Shown here: positions 19,209-29,534 of the stretch, piece after piece
How the letters are laid out: each line of letters starts with the position of its first letter
Position numbering within the stretch: position 1 is the first letter of the stretch
Position numbers and translations under genes: made by a program
The notes under the pieces: model-generated
Told to the model about the DNA's origin: nothing
What the model saw: the letters and a program-made list of their open reading frames with translations, nothing else
The model's database searches: none
From: Anaerolineae bacterium
GTDB taxonomy: Bacteria; Chloroflexota; Anaerolineae; Aggregatilineales; JAFGMM01
Reading direction: 5' to 3'
Assembly: GCA_027494055.1 (NCBI GenBank)
Contig: JAOSJO010000001.1
Span: 973,005 to 1,037,004, forward strand
DNA: 64,000 nt

Positions 19209-19547
19209 ATGAAGATCATTGAAAAGCCGTGGGGCCGGGAGTTGTGGGTGGCGCACACCGCGAAGTACGCGCTCAAGATCATCGAGTTCAACCAGGGCAG
19301 CCGTTCCAGCCTGCAATACCACCGGTTCAAGCACGAGCACATCTACGTGGACCGGGGCCGGCTCCAGGTCGAGTGGGAAGACGACCAGGGCGCGATGCAG
19401 ACGCTGGAGCTTGGGCCGGGGGACGTGATCGAGAACAAGCCGGGCCGCAAGCACCGGGTCACGGCTCTGGAGGATGTCCGGCTGATCGAGGTGAGCACGC
19501 CGGAGCTTGACGACGTGGTGCGCGTCGAAGACGACTACCAGCGCTGA
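19209..19547 (+). CDS. Small cupin, phosphomannose isomerase type II-like
   Basis: A 112-residue single-domain cupin similar to the C-terminal part of type II mannose-6-phosphate isomerases (EKPWGRELW opening). Probable metal ligands are His38, His42, Glu43 or His44, and His82. ATG 19209 is chosen since GGAGGAG lies just upstream; an in-frame codon at 19179 only adds unrelated residues. Possibly a sugar (phosphate) isomerase or epimerase. It is sandwiched between URO-D protein 3 and an M20 hydrolase on the same strand. Confidence 0.8.
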   Translation: MKIIEKPWGRELWVAHTAKYALKIIEFNQGSRSSLQYHRFKHEHIYVDRGRLQVEWEDDQGAMQTLELGPGDVIENKPGRKHRVTALEDVRLIEVSTPELDDVVRVEDDYQR

Positions 19548-19574
19548 GCCAAAGTGTGCGGTCGGGAGGGTCCG

Positions 19575-20813
19575 GTGCAGGGGATGAAGCTGCGCATCAA
19601 CGCGGCGCGGCTGCTGGCGGACATTGAGGCGCTGGCGCAGATCGGGGGCACGCCTGACGGCGGTGTCTCGCGGCCGGCGCTCTCGCCGGCGGACCTTGAA
19701 GGGCGCGCGTGGTTTCGCGGGCGTGCGGAAGGCGACGGCTTCGAATGGCGGCAGGATGGCGCGGGCAATCTCTCGGCGGTGCTGCGCGCCAGCGACCCGT
19801 CCGCGCCGACGCTGTTGGCCGGCTCGCATCTCGACACGGTGCCCGACGGTGGGCGCTTCGACGGCGCGCTGGGCGTGCTCGCGGCGTTGGAGGCGCTGCG
19901 CACCCTCCGTGAGGCGGGCGTTCGCCTGCCGGTCCACCTGGAGGCCATCGCGTTCACTGATGAAGAGGGGCACGTGTTGGGGTTGCTGGGCAGCCGCGCG
20001 CTTACCGGACAGATCACGCCTGAAGACCTGGAGCGCCCACGCGGCGGGCGCGCGGCGCTCGCTGACGGCATGCAGCGCCTCGGCCTCACCCGTGAGGGCA
20101 TCCTGGCGGCCCGCCGCCGCCCTGAGAGCCTGGCTGGCTACGTGGAATTGCACATCGAGCAGGGCAGACGCCTGGAGGACGCCGGCATCGACATCGGCGT
20201 TGTGACGGCCATCGTCGGCATCCGCTCGTGCTGGCTACGCTTCGTCGGGCAGGCGGCGCACGCCGGTACGACGCCGATGCCCGACCGCGCCGACGCGCTG
20301 TTGGGCGCGGCGGACTTCGCGACGCGCGCGCGGGCGCTGGTGATGGCGCGTTTCGCGCCGGGCGTGGTGAACTGCGGTCAGGTCTGCGTTGCGCCGGGCG
20401 CGTTCAACATCGTGCCGGGGGAGGCGCGCCTGGCGCTGGAGTTCCGCCACGGCGCTGACGCCGACCTCGACGCGATGGAGTCGGCGCTGCTCGCGCTCGC
20501 CGCCGAGTCGGCGCAGCGATACCGGCTCAAGCTCGAAGTGGAGCCGGGTGAAAGGTGCGCGCCGGCGCTCATGCACGAATCCGTCACGGCGGCCATCGAG
20601 GGGGCGGCTGCGGAACTGGGGCTTTCACACACGCGCCTGTTGAGCTTCGCCGGCCATGACGCCCAGGTCATGAGCGCGGTGACGCCGACCGCGATGCTCT
20701 TTGTGCCCTCGCAGGGTGGCATGAGCCACAACCCGCGCGAATTCACCACGCCGGGCGATGTCGTGAATGGGGCGAACGTCCTGCTCCACACGCTGCTGAA
20801 GCTGGCCTTCTAG
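19575..20813 (+). CDS. M20 family Zn hydrolase, allantoate amidohydrolase/N-carbamoyl-amino-acid hydrolase-like
   Basis: About 412 residues with the AllC/HyuC pattern: SHLDTVPDGGRFDGALGV (His and bridging Asp), FTDEEG (Glu pair), LHIEQGRRLED (His) and HAGTTPMPDRADAL of the lid domain. Such enzymes split carbamoyl or ureido groups from amino acids or ureides, releasing ammonia and CO2. GTG 19575 follows GGGAGG by 5 bases and is preferred to the ATG at 19584. It ends a transcription unit: a 270-base spacer with a new promoter follows. Confidence 0.88.
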   Translation: MQGMKLRINAARLLADIEALAQIGGTPDGGVSRPALSPADLEGRAWFRGRAEGDGFEWRQDGAGNLSAVLRASDPSAPTLLAGSHLDTVPDGGRFDGALGVLAALEALRTLREAGVRLPVHLEAIAFTDEEGHVLGLLGSRALTGQITPEDLERPRGGRAALADGMQRLGLTREGILAARRRPESLAGYVELHIEQGRRLEDAGIDIGVVTAIVGIRSCWLRFVGQAAHAGTTPMPDRADALLGAADFATRARALVMARFAPGVVNCGQVCVAPGAFNIVPGEARLALEFRHGADADLDAMESALLALAAESAQRYRLKLEVEPGERCAPALMHESVTAAIEGAAAELGLSHTRLLSFAGHDAQVMSAVTPTAMLFVPSQGGMSHNPREFTTPGDVVNGANVLLHTLLKLAF

Positions 20814-20950
20814 GCGGCAGCGATCCCACTTTCAGACACAGCCTTGCCTTCCCCGCGACCCTCTCGCGCGACCTTCCAGGGGGTGCTGTGCGCGCGTGCA
20901 AGCGCGCCTGCGCACTCTTGCCGGCACATTCTTTTTACTACATGAAAATG

Positions 20951-20979
20951 TTGACACACACAAAGAAATGAAATACAAT
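20951..20979 (+). promoter_or_regulatory. Sigma-70 promoter of the FG-GAP/ABC/sugar-acid operon
   Basis: TTGACA (20951-20956) and TACAAT (20974-20979), 17 bases apart, in an AT-rich patch. Upstream, a GC-rich imperfect hairpin (about 20890-20917) and a T-run near 20931 may end the previous transcript. Confidence 0.8.
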
Positions 20980-20983
20980 GGCG

Positions 20984-20999
20984 GTGGTCAATCGACCAC
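20984..20999 (+). promoter_or_regulatory. Operator-like inverted repeat over the transcription start
   Basis: GTGGTC-AATC-GACCAC: perfect 6-base arms, 5 bases after the -10 box, covering the expected start point. The layout TGGTC-N4-GACCA resembles GntR/FadR-type sites, but no GntR gene is in the window; the IclR gene at 30292 or a distant regulator could use it. Confidence 0.6.
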
Positions 21000-21083
21000 A
21001 CTTAACGCTCAGTTAACAATCTCGCGCCGTCTTCTACCCAACGCTGAAGCCATGTTCTCTGCACCCAAAAGGAGAGGGGCATT

Positions 21084-23929
21084 TTGTTTCCGGTGCGCAC
21101 CAGGGGATTAAGCCGGCGGGCCTTCCTGCGGATGCTGGGCGCCAGCGGCGCGGCGACCGTGGGCGGCAGCCGGATACAAGACACCAACCCTCCCTCGCTG
21201 ATCGCTCGCTTTCAGCACCCACCCTATCCCCCACCTCAAGCCTGGCACAGGACAGCGCAATTGCGCCGTCGGAGTGGCCCCTGCCACGCCGGGACAACCG
21301 GGGCACGGCGCGCAGCCCGCTAAAGGGCGCGATCACGCAGTCGGCGCTGCGCCATCGCGCGTTCCTGGGCAGCAGCGTGAATCAGCTCCTGGTTGCGCCG
21401 GCCGGCGGAGAGACGCCACCTGCGGTTTTCTTCGTCAGTGGCGGGCGGGTCGTGGCCCTGGACGCCGAGGGCGCTGAGATGTGGCGCAGCGACCTGCTCG
21501 ATGTGAGTTTCCTCGAAGGCGTCCATGACCTGGCCGGCGATGGGCGGCGGCAGCTTGTGGTGCTGAAGTGGGGCGGCCTGGCGGCGCTTGACATGGCGAG
21601 CGGCGCGATCCCTCTGGGAATACGACATCCCGCTCGTGGGGGGCTTCGGCGCGGCTTCGCTGAAAGTCGGGCCGGTTGACCTGGCGCGGGCGGGCGAACA
21701 GATTCTGTTCTTCCCCTACGGCGCGCAAGACACGTTCATGTTCGCCTTCGACCAGGGCGTTGAGGGCGGGTACGTGGCGTGGACGCTCCCCGACAACTCC
21801 TCCGGGTATCCGCCCGCGCCGGCTGTGGCGGACGTGGATGGCGATGGCGCCAACGAAGTCTGCCTGATGGCGCACCACCGCCTGACCCTCTACGACCCGG
21901 CGGACGGTTCCGAGAAGCAGCGCATTGCGTGGCAGAACGTCAGCGGCGAGGTCCGGAATTACGGCTACCTGGGGTTGCTGGAGATCGCGAAGGACAGCCC
22001 GCCGGCGGGCGTGTTGCTCAGCGTCGGGGTGGCGTACCATGCGGAGCGCCTCGACTTCCAGGGCGGCGGACAGGTCGTGTGGAGCGAGTATCTGGGCGGG
22101 CAGGAGGATGTCAGCCTGGAGCTGGAAAGCACGCCGCAGCCTGTGGCGGACGTGGACGGCGACGGCGCGCTCGAAGTGGTGTACAGCGCGCGCTTCGACC
22201 GCCCGGACCGTCAGGGTTGGCATGTGGAAATCCGCGATGTGCTGGGTGGCGCGCTCAAGCAGGAGATCGAGGGCGCGCGCCTGCTCGACGTGCTTGACCT
22301 CGATGGCGACGGCGTGGCCGAACTGGTGCTGGAGCGCGTGGGCGACGCCGGGCGGGCGATCAGCATTCTTGCCCCCGCGTCCGGCGTCGAGACGCCGCTG
22401 GGCAACTACGACCTGCACATCGATGCCACGCGCCGCTACGGGCTGCATGAGACGAATACCTACTACCCGTTCGGTGGGTACATCGTCCGCAACTGGTTGA
22501 TGCGCGCCGACCTCGACGGCGACGGGCGGCCTGAACTCCTCGGCGTTGACCGGGAAACCGGCCAGCGCGTCGGGCTTGGGCTGGGGCGGACGGCGCCCTG
22601 AGGTGGTTGAACTATGCGGGGCGTGTCAGGCCCCGATACTCTGGGTGGGCGATCTGAACGCATCTGGCAAGGTGAGCTTCATTATCGCCACACGTGATGG
22701 GGTGCGCTTTGTGCGCGCCGGCGGCGGGGCCGGGCCAGAGGTTACAGGTGGGGCGTACATGGCCCGGCCCCTGATGGCCGACCTCGATGGGGATGGGCGC
22801 GTCGAAATCGTTGTGGGCGAGCGCGCATTCGCCGTAGAGACAGACGCGGCGCTGACGCTGCGTGAGCTGTGGCGGCTGCCGGTCCGCATGATGACCGCGC
22901 CGAAAGATTGCGTGGCCGTGTGGGACCTGGACGGGGACGGCGCGAAGGAGATCATCGGTTGGGAAACCGACGCGGCCGGCGCGCCCCAGATGGTGGTCTA
23001 CGACGCGGCCGGCGCCCTGCGCTGGCGCGCCAACCTTCCCGCGCACGGTCCTGGCGCCTCGGTGATGATGTGGACGGTTGGGCGCTTCCTGGGCAAAGAC
23101 ACGTATGACATCTACGTCGCCGGCAACCGGGGTTCGACCGGCGGGGCGTCCCTGATCCTGAGCGGCGTGGATGGCGCGCCCGCCTGGATGGAAACCGAAA
23201 GCCTCGACCGGGCGCTCTACCCGCACAGCGGCTACCCGACCGCGATGGACATCGACGGCGACGGCGCAGAAGACATCGCCATGATCGCCGGACCCGCTGT
23301 CGAGTTCCTCAGCGGCCCCACGGGCGCGCGCATCGGCGAGACGCCCACCCTGAACGGCATCCTCTCCACCGACCTGAGCACGTACTACTACGGCAGCGCC
23401 GTGTTCGTGGACCTGGACAGCGACGGGCGCGAAGAGGTGCTGATGGCGGGGGTCTGGGGCGGCATCGGCGTGACCGACCTGTCGCGCCAGCGCATCTGGA
23501 GCCGGCCGTTCGAGGTGCCCCTCCCGGAGCTTCATCTCGCCGCCGCGCAACCGCGAGGCGGTCGTGGCCGACGTGGACGGCGACGGCGCGCTTGAGGTGC
23601 TGTGCCACATCCCCAACTACCGGCTGCGCTGCTACGAGGGCATGACCGGCAAGCGGAAATGGACCGTCGCGCTGGATGGCGGCAACCCCAGCGAAATGGT
23701 CGTCTGTGACATCGACGGCGACGGCAGGGAAGAGGTGCTGTTCGGTACGAACCTGGGCCACCTTTACGCGGTGCGCGGCACGCCCGAAGGCAGCGCAGAC
23801 GTGCTGTTTGAGATGACATTGCCCGCGTCGCTCGGTGTGCCTACGGTGGGCGACATCAACGGCGACGGCCTGGCCGAGATTCTGGTCGTGTCTTCGGACG
23901 GGTATCTCAACATCGTTACCGCGACGTGA
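21084..23929 (+). CDS. Tat-exported FG-GAP/VCBS beta-propeller protein (several frameshifts)
   Basis: About 948 residues in the corrected frame, starting at TTG 21084 behind AAGGAGAGG. A twin-arginine signal (SRRAFLRMLGASGAA) opens it. The body is a chain of FG-GAP/integrin-like repeats with calcium-binding DxDGDG motifs (for example DVDGDGANEV, DLDGDGRVEI, DIDGDGREEVL, DINGDGLAEIL). Frameshifts lie between about 21170 and 21240, at 21610-21612 (extra C), between 22570 and 22640 (one or two indels), and near 23524-23530 (extra base). It heads the operon with an ABC importer and so may be a surface carbohydrate-binding or scaffold protein; that role is inferred. Confidence 0.8.
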
Positions 23930-24066
23930 CCGTCACGTTGCGTGAATGCTCAGCGAAGCCCTGTGTTACCCGGAGAGAAAGGAGAAAAACGTAGGAGAAA
24001 CCAGAGAGAGGCCGCGCATTACAAGGCACTTGTACGTTTTGGCTTGAGCAGAGGAGGGTGAACCCT

Positions 24067-25415
24067 ATGGAAGCCAAGAAAGTTACACGACGCACTTTCC
24101 TGAAGATGGCGGGTGCTGCAGGTGGGGCGGCGCTTGCGGCCAGCGGCGGCGCCGGCGCGCTTGCCGATGCGTTCAAAGCCCCGCGCGCCAGGAGACGGTC
24201 ACGCTGACCAGCAACGACTTCTATCTCGGCGGGCCGGGCTTTGAGCCAATCGCCGAGGCCTATCGCGAGGTTATGGACGCGGCCGGCCTGGATTGGATCC
24301 AGTACGAATACCAGCAGGCAGACACGACCACCCTCGAAACGCGCATGGCCGCCGGCGACGCGCCGGACCTGATCTACGTCTACCCTGAACTCGCGCAGCC
24401 GTGGGCGGCGCGCAACCAGCTCGTCAGCCTGACGCCCCACATCGACGCGGACCCGGATTGGAAGGCCGATGTCGAGGCGTTCATCCCCTCGATGAACGCG
24501 GGCTACACCTACAACGGCGAACTGTACGCGCTGACCACCGCCGCCGAAGCCGAGTGCTGCTCCTTCAACCCTGACCGCTTCGCAGCGAAGGGCGTGGACT
24601 CGCCGTCCGCCGTGGGCGCGGAAGCGTTCACGCTGGAAAAGTTCCGCGAGATGAACTGCGCCATCGCCGACGACGAGATGGGCGGCTACTTCGGCCACAT
24701 GGAGTTCAACCAGGGCCTGGGCGACATCGTGGCCTGCTTCGGCGGGCAGTACTTCAGCGAGGACGGCACGCAGGCGCTCCTCAACACGCCTGAATTCGTC
24801 GCCGCAGTCGAGTACGTGGCCGGCATGGTCGCGGACGGCTGCGCGATCGACGGCATCCAGTCTACGCGCGACGGCCAGTGGGTCGCGGCGGCGCTGGCGA
24901 ACCAGCTCTGCGCCACCGTCATCGCCGGCGACTGGGCCTGGGGCTGGGCGCACAAGACCCAGCTTGAGGCGGGTGAATTCCAGCCGGAGATGTTCTACAT
25001 CCCGTCCGGGCCGGCGGGCCGCATCCCGATCGCGCACTCGGCGGGCGTGGCGCTCTACGCCTCCACGTCGAACATGGACGCCGGACTGGCCTTCATGAAG
25101 TTCGGTTTCACGAAGGAATTCCAGGAAGTAGCGGCCCAGATGTACGAAGTCGCGCCGCAGTTCCCGGCCCGCACTGACGCCGCCGACCCGATCTTCGACA
25201 ACGAGCTACTGCCGGCGTTCTTCACGGAACTGTTCGAGGGCAGCATCCCCTCGCCGTTCACGCCCGTCATCAACCCCTACCCGCTCTACGGCTACATGTA
25301 CGATATGTGGGCGGACATCTTCAAGGGCAACGACACCCGGCCTATCCAGGAAGTGCAGGACGAGATGAACGAGCGTGTCCAGCGGGACCTGGACGACGCG
25401 GCGTTCTTCATGTAA
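24067..25415 (+). CDS. Tat-type solute-binding protein of a second sugar ABC importer (frameshifted)
   Basis: A family 1 binding protein of about 450 residues. The signal carries twin arginines (TRRTFLKMAGAAGGA), suggesting folded export by Tat. The frame breaks right after the signal at the C-run 24179-24182; adding a C joins APARAQETVTLTSND. The mature part (AAGDAPDLIYVYPELAQPW, DGELYALT-like YNGELYALTT, and SAGVALYAST) is typical of sugar-binding lobes. It is followed by two permeases. A 13-base direct repeat (TAAAGGCCACGAT) starts at the stop codon. Confidence 0.9.
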
Positions 25416-25438
25416 AGGCCACGATTAAAGGCCACAAA

Positions 25439-25456
25439 GCCGGCGCCTTTGCCGGC
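25439..25456 (+). repeat. Short hairpin between second binding protein and permease
   Basis: GCCGGC-GCCTTT-GCCGGC, a 6-bp stem in the 148-base gap between binding-protein and permease genes, at the equivalent place to the stronger hairpin of the first importer operon. Confidence 0.45.
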
Positions 25457-25563
25457 CTGGCAGGGGAAGCGGGCAGCGTACATCCAGCATTCGTTGCCGA
25501 CGGCTGTCCGCTCCCCTCTCCAGGGTCAATGAACTGCGCATGTATCTCCAAGGGGAGAAAACG

Positions 25564-26532
25564 ATGGCTACGATTTCCGCGACTGCCGTGATGCCGACCA
25601 GGGAGGAACTGGTCGCGGCGCGCAAGCGTCGCGAACGCTGGCGGCAGATCAAGGGCATTTTGTTTACCTCGCCTTTCTGGATTGGCTTCCTGGCGTTCTC
25701 GGCCATTCCGATGGTTCTCTCGCTCTACCTCAGCTTCACCCGATACGACGTGCTCACGCCGCCGATCTGGGCCGGCACGCGCAACTATCTGAAGCTGTTC
25801 GATGATCCGTCGCTCCTTACATCATTAAAGAACACGGTCGTCTACGCCGGCCTGAGCGTGCCGCTCGGCGTCTTTCTCGGCCTGGTCCTGGCAATCCTGC
25901 TGAATCAGGGCGCAAAGGGGCAGTCCATTTGGCGGTCTATTTACTACCTCCCGTCGGTCACGCCGGTTGTCGCCTACGCACTGCTGTGGAAGTGGATGCT
26001 GAGCCGCGACTACGGGATCATCAACGCCGCACTGGGGTTGTTCGGCGTGCAGCCCATTGACTGGCTGGGCGACGAGAACTGGATTCTTATCGCGTTCGTC
26101 TTGTCGAGCCTGTGGACCATCGGCGGTGGCATGATCATCAACCTGGCCGGCTTGCAGAGCATCCCCACCGAACTGTACGACGCTGCCAAGGTGGACGGCG
26201 CGGGGCGCTTCCAGAGCTTCTGGAAGATCACCCTGCCGATGATGTCGCCGGTGTTGTTCTACAACGTGATTATGGGCATCGTCGGCGCGATGCAGAGTTT
26301 CTCCTTCTTCTTCGTCATGACCCAGGGGTGGGGTAACACCTCGTACACCGACATCGGCGCGGTCTACATGGTGCACCTGTACCGCATGGGGTTCATGAAG
26401 TTCCAGATGGGCTATGCGGCGGCGATGGCCTGGCTCCTGTTTGGCATCATCCTGGTTCTGACGCTGATCGTGGTGCGCACCTCGCGACGCTGGGTGTACT
26501 ACGAGAGCGACTGGCTGACCGGCGGCGCGTAA
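25564..26532 (+). CDS. Sugar ABC importer permease, MalF/UgpA type
   Basis: 322 residues, six predicted membrane helices and a standard EAA loop (YDAAKVDGAGRFQSFWKITLPM). ATG 25564 is used because AGGGGAG lies 7 bases upstream; an earlier in-frame ATG at 25540 lacks a ribosome site. Partner of the MalG-type permease 12 bases downstream. No ATPase gene in the operon. Confidence 0.93.
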   Translation: MATISATAVMPTREELVAARKRRERWRQIKGILFTSPFWIGFLAFSAIPMVLSLYLSFTRYDVLTPPIWAGTRNYLKLFDDPSLLTSLKNTVVYAGLSVPLGVFLGLVLAILLNQGAKGQSIWRSIYYLPSVTPVVAYALLWKWMLSRDYGIINAALGLFGVQPIDWLGDENWILIAFVLSSLWTIGGGMIINLAGLQSIPTELYDAAKVDGAGRFQSFWKITLPMMSPVLFYNVIMGIVGAMQSFSFFFVMTQGWGNTSYTDIGAVYMVHLYRMGFMKFQMGYAAAMAWLLFGIILVLTLIVVRTSRRWVYYESDWLTGGA

Positions 26533-26544
26533 GGGAGGATCATC

Positions 26545-27515
26545 ATGAGCGTCACAGTCGAGCAGAAGCAATCCCAATCAACCTCCATGACCCCTGCGCA
26601 GCCGAACGAGTGGACTCGTGACCGGATCAACAAGGTCGCCTGGCGCGTGTTTCTCTATGCGCTCCTGTTCATTGGGGCGGTTGTCATCTCGCTGCCGTGG
26701 ACCTGGATGATCCTCAGTTCGCTCAAGACCAACGTCGAGCTGCATACCGTCCCGGTACCCTTCTTTCCTGCAGAGCCGCAGTGGGGCAACTACTACACGG
26801 CCTTTTTCCTCGAAACTGGCGGTGGGATGCGCGCCGGGCAGGTGAGCCTGGAGAGTTTCTGGCCCAAGCTGATCCGGAACACGCTCATCATCGCGTTTTT
26901 CGTCGAAATCGGCATCCTGCTGTCGAGCGCGCTCGTCGCTTTCGGCTTCTCACGGCTGCGCTGGCGGGGGCGTAACCTCCTGTTCTTCCTCGTACTTGCG
27001 ACGATGATGCTGCCCGCCCAGGTGACTCTGATTCCGCAATACCTGATCTTCACGAAAGTCTTCGGGTGGACCAACACCTGGTACCCGCAGATCGTGCCGG
27101 CGTTCTTTGGGGCGGCCTGGGCGATCTTCCTGCTGCGCCAGTTCATGATGACCATCCCGGTCGAGATCGACGAGGCGGCGCGTCTGGACGGCTGCAACGA
27201 CTTCCAACTGTTCTGGCGCATCATCCTGCCGATGGCGAAGCCGGCGCTTGGCGCGATTGCCATCTTCACCTTCGGCTATGTGTGGAACGACCTGTTCACG
27301 CCGCTGCTCTACATCCGCGACTTCGAGAACCTGGGCAACGTCGCGACCGGCCTCTCGGCCATGCGCAACATGGGGTCGCTGTGGGGCGAGCGCTTCCCCG
27401 CGACGAACTCACCATGGCCGCCGCCGCGATGATGTCAGTGCCTCTGGTCATCCTTTTCTTCGTCTTCCAGAAGCAGTACATCCAGGGCGTGGTAATCACA
27501 GGAGTCAAAGGGTAA
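26545..27515 (+). CDS. Sugar ABC importer permease, MalG/UgpE type (frameshifted near 3' end)
   Basis: About 323 residues. The EAA loop (EAARLDGCNDFQLFWRIILPM) and six helices are intact. The last helix is split by a frameshift at the C-run 27396-27399; adding one C restores ERFPRDELTMAAAAMMSVP and the usual end YIQGVVITGVKG. The stop is one base before the start of the SDR gene, indicating tight operon coupling of uptake and first catabolic step. Confidence 0.92.
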
Positions 27516-27516
27516 C

Positions 27517-28236
27517 GTGGGCGCACTTGAGGGTCAGGTTGCTGTCATCACCGGGGCGGGGCGCGGGATGGGCGCGGCCATTGCGTCGGCCTTCGCCGGC
27601 GCAGGGGCCAGGGTCGGCCTGATTGCCCGCACCGCCTCGGACTTACAGGTCGTGGCCGGGGCGATTGCTGAGGCCGGCGGGGTCGCCGAGCCGGCGGTAG
27701 CCGATGTCACGCAGCGCGGGCAGGTCCAGGCGGCGGTCGCCCACCTGCGCGCCGCGCTCGGCCCCGTGGATATCCTGGTCAACAGCGCCGGCGTCGCGAC
27801 CACCAACACCGTCGTCGAGATGCCGGAAGCGGACTGGGACCGCCAGTTCGACACCAACGTCAAGGCGGTCATGCTGTGCAGCCAGGCCGTGCTCCCGGAC
27901 ATGATCGCGCGCCGGCGCGGCCTGATTATCAACATCGGGTCGATGGCCGGCCTGGTGCCGGGCGGCCCCGGCGGCACGGCCTACGTCGCCTCGAAATGGG
28001 CGCTGGTCGGCCTGAGCCGCTGCCTGTCGCTCGAACTGAAACCGCACAACGTCCGGGTGACGCTGCTCAACCCCGGCACGACTGACACGCCCTTCCGCCC
28101 GGACGAGTTCGGCAAACACCCCGAATGGATGCAGGCGAGCGATGTCGCTGAGGCGGCGCTGTTCGTCGCCACGATGCGCGAGCCGGTCTCGATCCACGAG
28201 CTTGCCTTCTCAGTCACAAGGGATGGGTGGGGCTAG
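27517..28236 (+). CDS. Short-chain dehydrogenase/reductase
   Basis: A classical 239-residue SDR starting at GTG 27517. The dinucleotide-binding TGAGRGMG, the NSAG motif, catalytic Ser (NIGSMAG) and Tyr-x3-Lys (YVASK) are present. In this operon it could oxidise the imported sugar at C1 or a secondary alcohol of a sugar acid, feeding the kinase and aldolase encoded just downstream. Cofactor preference cannot be told safely. 128 non-coding bases separate it from the kinase. Confidence 0.9.
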   Translation: MGALEGQVAVITGAGRGMGAAIASAFAGAGARVGLIARTASDLQVVAGAIAEAGGVAEPAVADVTQRGQVQAAVAHLRAALGPVDILVNSAGVATTNTVVEMPEADWDRQFDTNVKAVMLCSQAVLPDMIARRRGLIINIGSMAGLVPGGPGGTAYVASKWALVGLSRCLSLELKPHNVRVTLLNPGTTDTPFRPDEFGKHPEWMQASDVAEAALFVATMREPVSIHELAFSVTRDGWG

Positions 28237-28364
28237 ATAGGGACCTGGCCGGGATTCGGGCCAGACGCGCCCCTGAGGAGCCGGGCGCAAGCAGCGGGGC
28301 GCGCCGGGGCGCGAGCCAGGCACGCCGCGAAGGGTTCATATTGCCGATCAACGGGAGACTGTCC

Positions 28365-29516
28365 GTGACCGAACCGTACTACGACATCGTAAAAGAGGAC
28401 CTCAGCCCCTTCGTGAACGGAGGCGCGACCTTCGTGACCTTTGGCGAGGTCATGGTGCGCGATATGCCCGCCGACAATGAACGCCCCGAACGGACCCGGA
28501 AGGTGTGGATCTCCATGGCCGGCAGCGAGCTGACGCTGGCCGTGATGCTGAGCCGGCTGGGCATCCCGGCCTCGTTCATCACGCGCGTGCCCGATAACCC
28601 ATACGGCTGGATGCTGCGCAACCTGGCCCGCGAGCAGGGCGTTAGCGCCGAGCACTTTGTCTGGGCCGACCGCGCGGAGCCGATCGGGCGTTTCCTCTAT
28701 GAGCTGGGGCGCACCCCCAGGGCAGGGGCGGTATGGTACCAGCGCCGGTTCTCGGCGGCAAGCCGGCTCGGCGCGGGGATGGTGGATTGGGGTGCGGCGC
28801 TCAAGGACGCGCGGCTCTTCCATACCTCCGGCATCACCTTCGGCCTGAGCGCGCACAGCGGCTACGAACGCAACTACCTGCTGGAGGCGTTCCTGGAGGC
28901 GCTACAGGCAAGGCCGGAGGGCTGCCTGGTCGGCCTGGATTATAACTTCCGGGGCACGCTCTGGAGCGTCGCGCAGTGTCGCGAGGTCATGACGCCGCTC
29001 ATCACCGAGCACGTGGACGTGTTGATCACGACCATCGAAGATATGGCGAAGCTCTACGGCATGAACTGCGGGCGGGTAAGCGCGGAGACGATTGTAAACG
29101 GCGATATGGGGCGGCTGGAAGACGACGACATCAAGGAATTTCTGTGCCAGTTGATCGACATGATGCGCTTGCAGGTTGTCGGCGTGACCATCCGCTACCC
29201 CGACACGCACGAGCAGCACCGCTGGGAGAGCGCAGCAATGGACTGCGAGGGCCACTTCTTCCGCTCGCCGGCGGTCCGCTCTATCGTGTTGACCGACCGG
29301 CTGGGCGGCGGCGACACGTGGAACGGCGGTTTCTACTATGGCCTGCTCACCGAGACCGACCGGGCCGACGCGATCCGCAAGGGCGTGCTCGTCGGCGACG
29401 CGGCGACCCGCCTCAAGCAGACCCTGATGTACGACCTGCCGATCCTCACCAAAGCCGAGATCCAGGCGCGGATGGCGGCGGACGCGACCGGCGGAGGGAA
29501 ACGCACCGAACGCTGA
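28365..29516 (+). CDS. PfkB family kinase, probable 2-keto-3-deoxy sugar-acid kinase
   Basis: About 383 residues, ribokinase fold: FVTFGEVMVRDMP at the N-terminus and the catalytic LGGGDTWNGGFYYGLL near the C-terminus (Asp in GGGDTW). It is longer than common KDG kinases, with an inserted region around residues 220-310. GTG 28365 follows GGGAG by 7 bases; in-frame codons back to 28227 look non-coding. It lies 18 bases before a KDPG-type aldolase gene, which supports a role in phosphorylating 2-keto-3-deoxygluconate or -galactonate. Confidence 0.82.
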   Translation: MTEPYYDIVKEDLSPFVNGGATFVTFGEVMVRDMPADNERPERTRKVWISMAGSELTLAVMLSRLGIPASFITRVPDNPYGWMLRNLAREQGVSAEHFVWADRAEPIGRFLYELGRTPRAGAVWYQRRFSAASRLGAGMVDWGAALKDARLFHTSGITFGLSAHSGYERNYLLEAFLEALQARPEGCLVGLDYNFRGTLWSVAQCREVMTPLITEHVDVLITTIEDMAKLYGMNCGRVSAETIVNGDMGRLEDDDIKEFLCQLIDMMRLQVVGVTIRYPDTHEQHRWESAAMDCEGHFFRSPAVRSIVLTDRLGGGDTWNGGFYYGLLTETDRADAIRKGVLVGDAATRLKQTLMYDLPILTKAEIQARMAADATGGGKRTER

Positions 29517-29534
29517 CAACCAGGGGGATTACTC

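Noticed and set aside
20890-20940. Intrinsic terminator after the M20 gene
   Set aside because: The GC-rich stem is imperfect and about 13 bases from the T-run, so it was only mentioned and not listed.
25413-25435. 13-base direct repeat TAAAGGCCACGAT beside the binding-protein stop
   Set aside because: Only two short units; probably a small local duplication without function and not a CRISPR or iteron.
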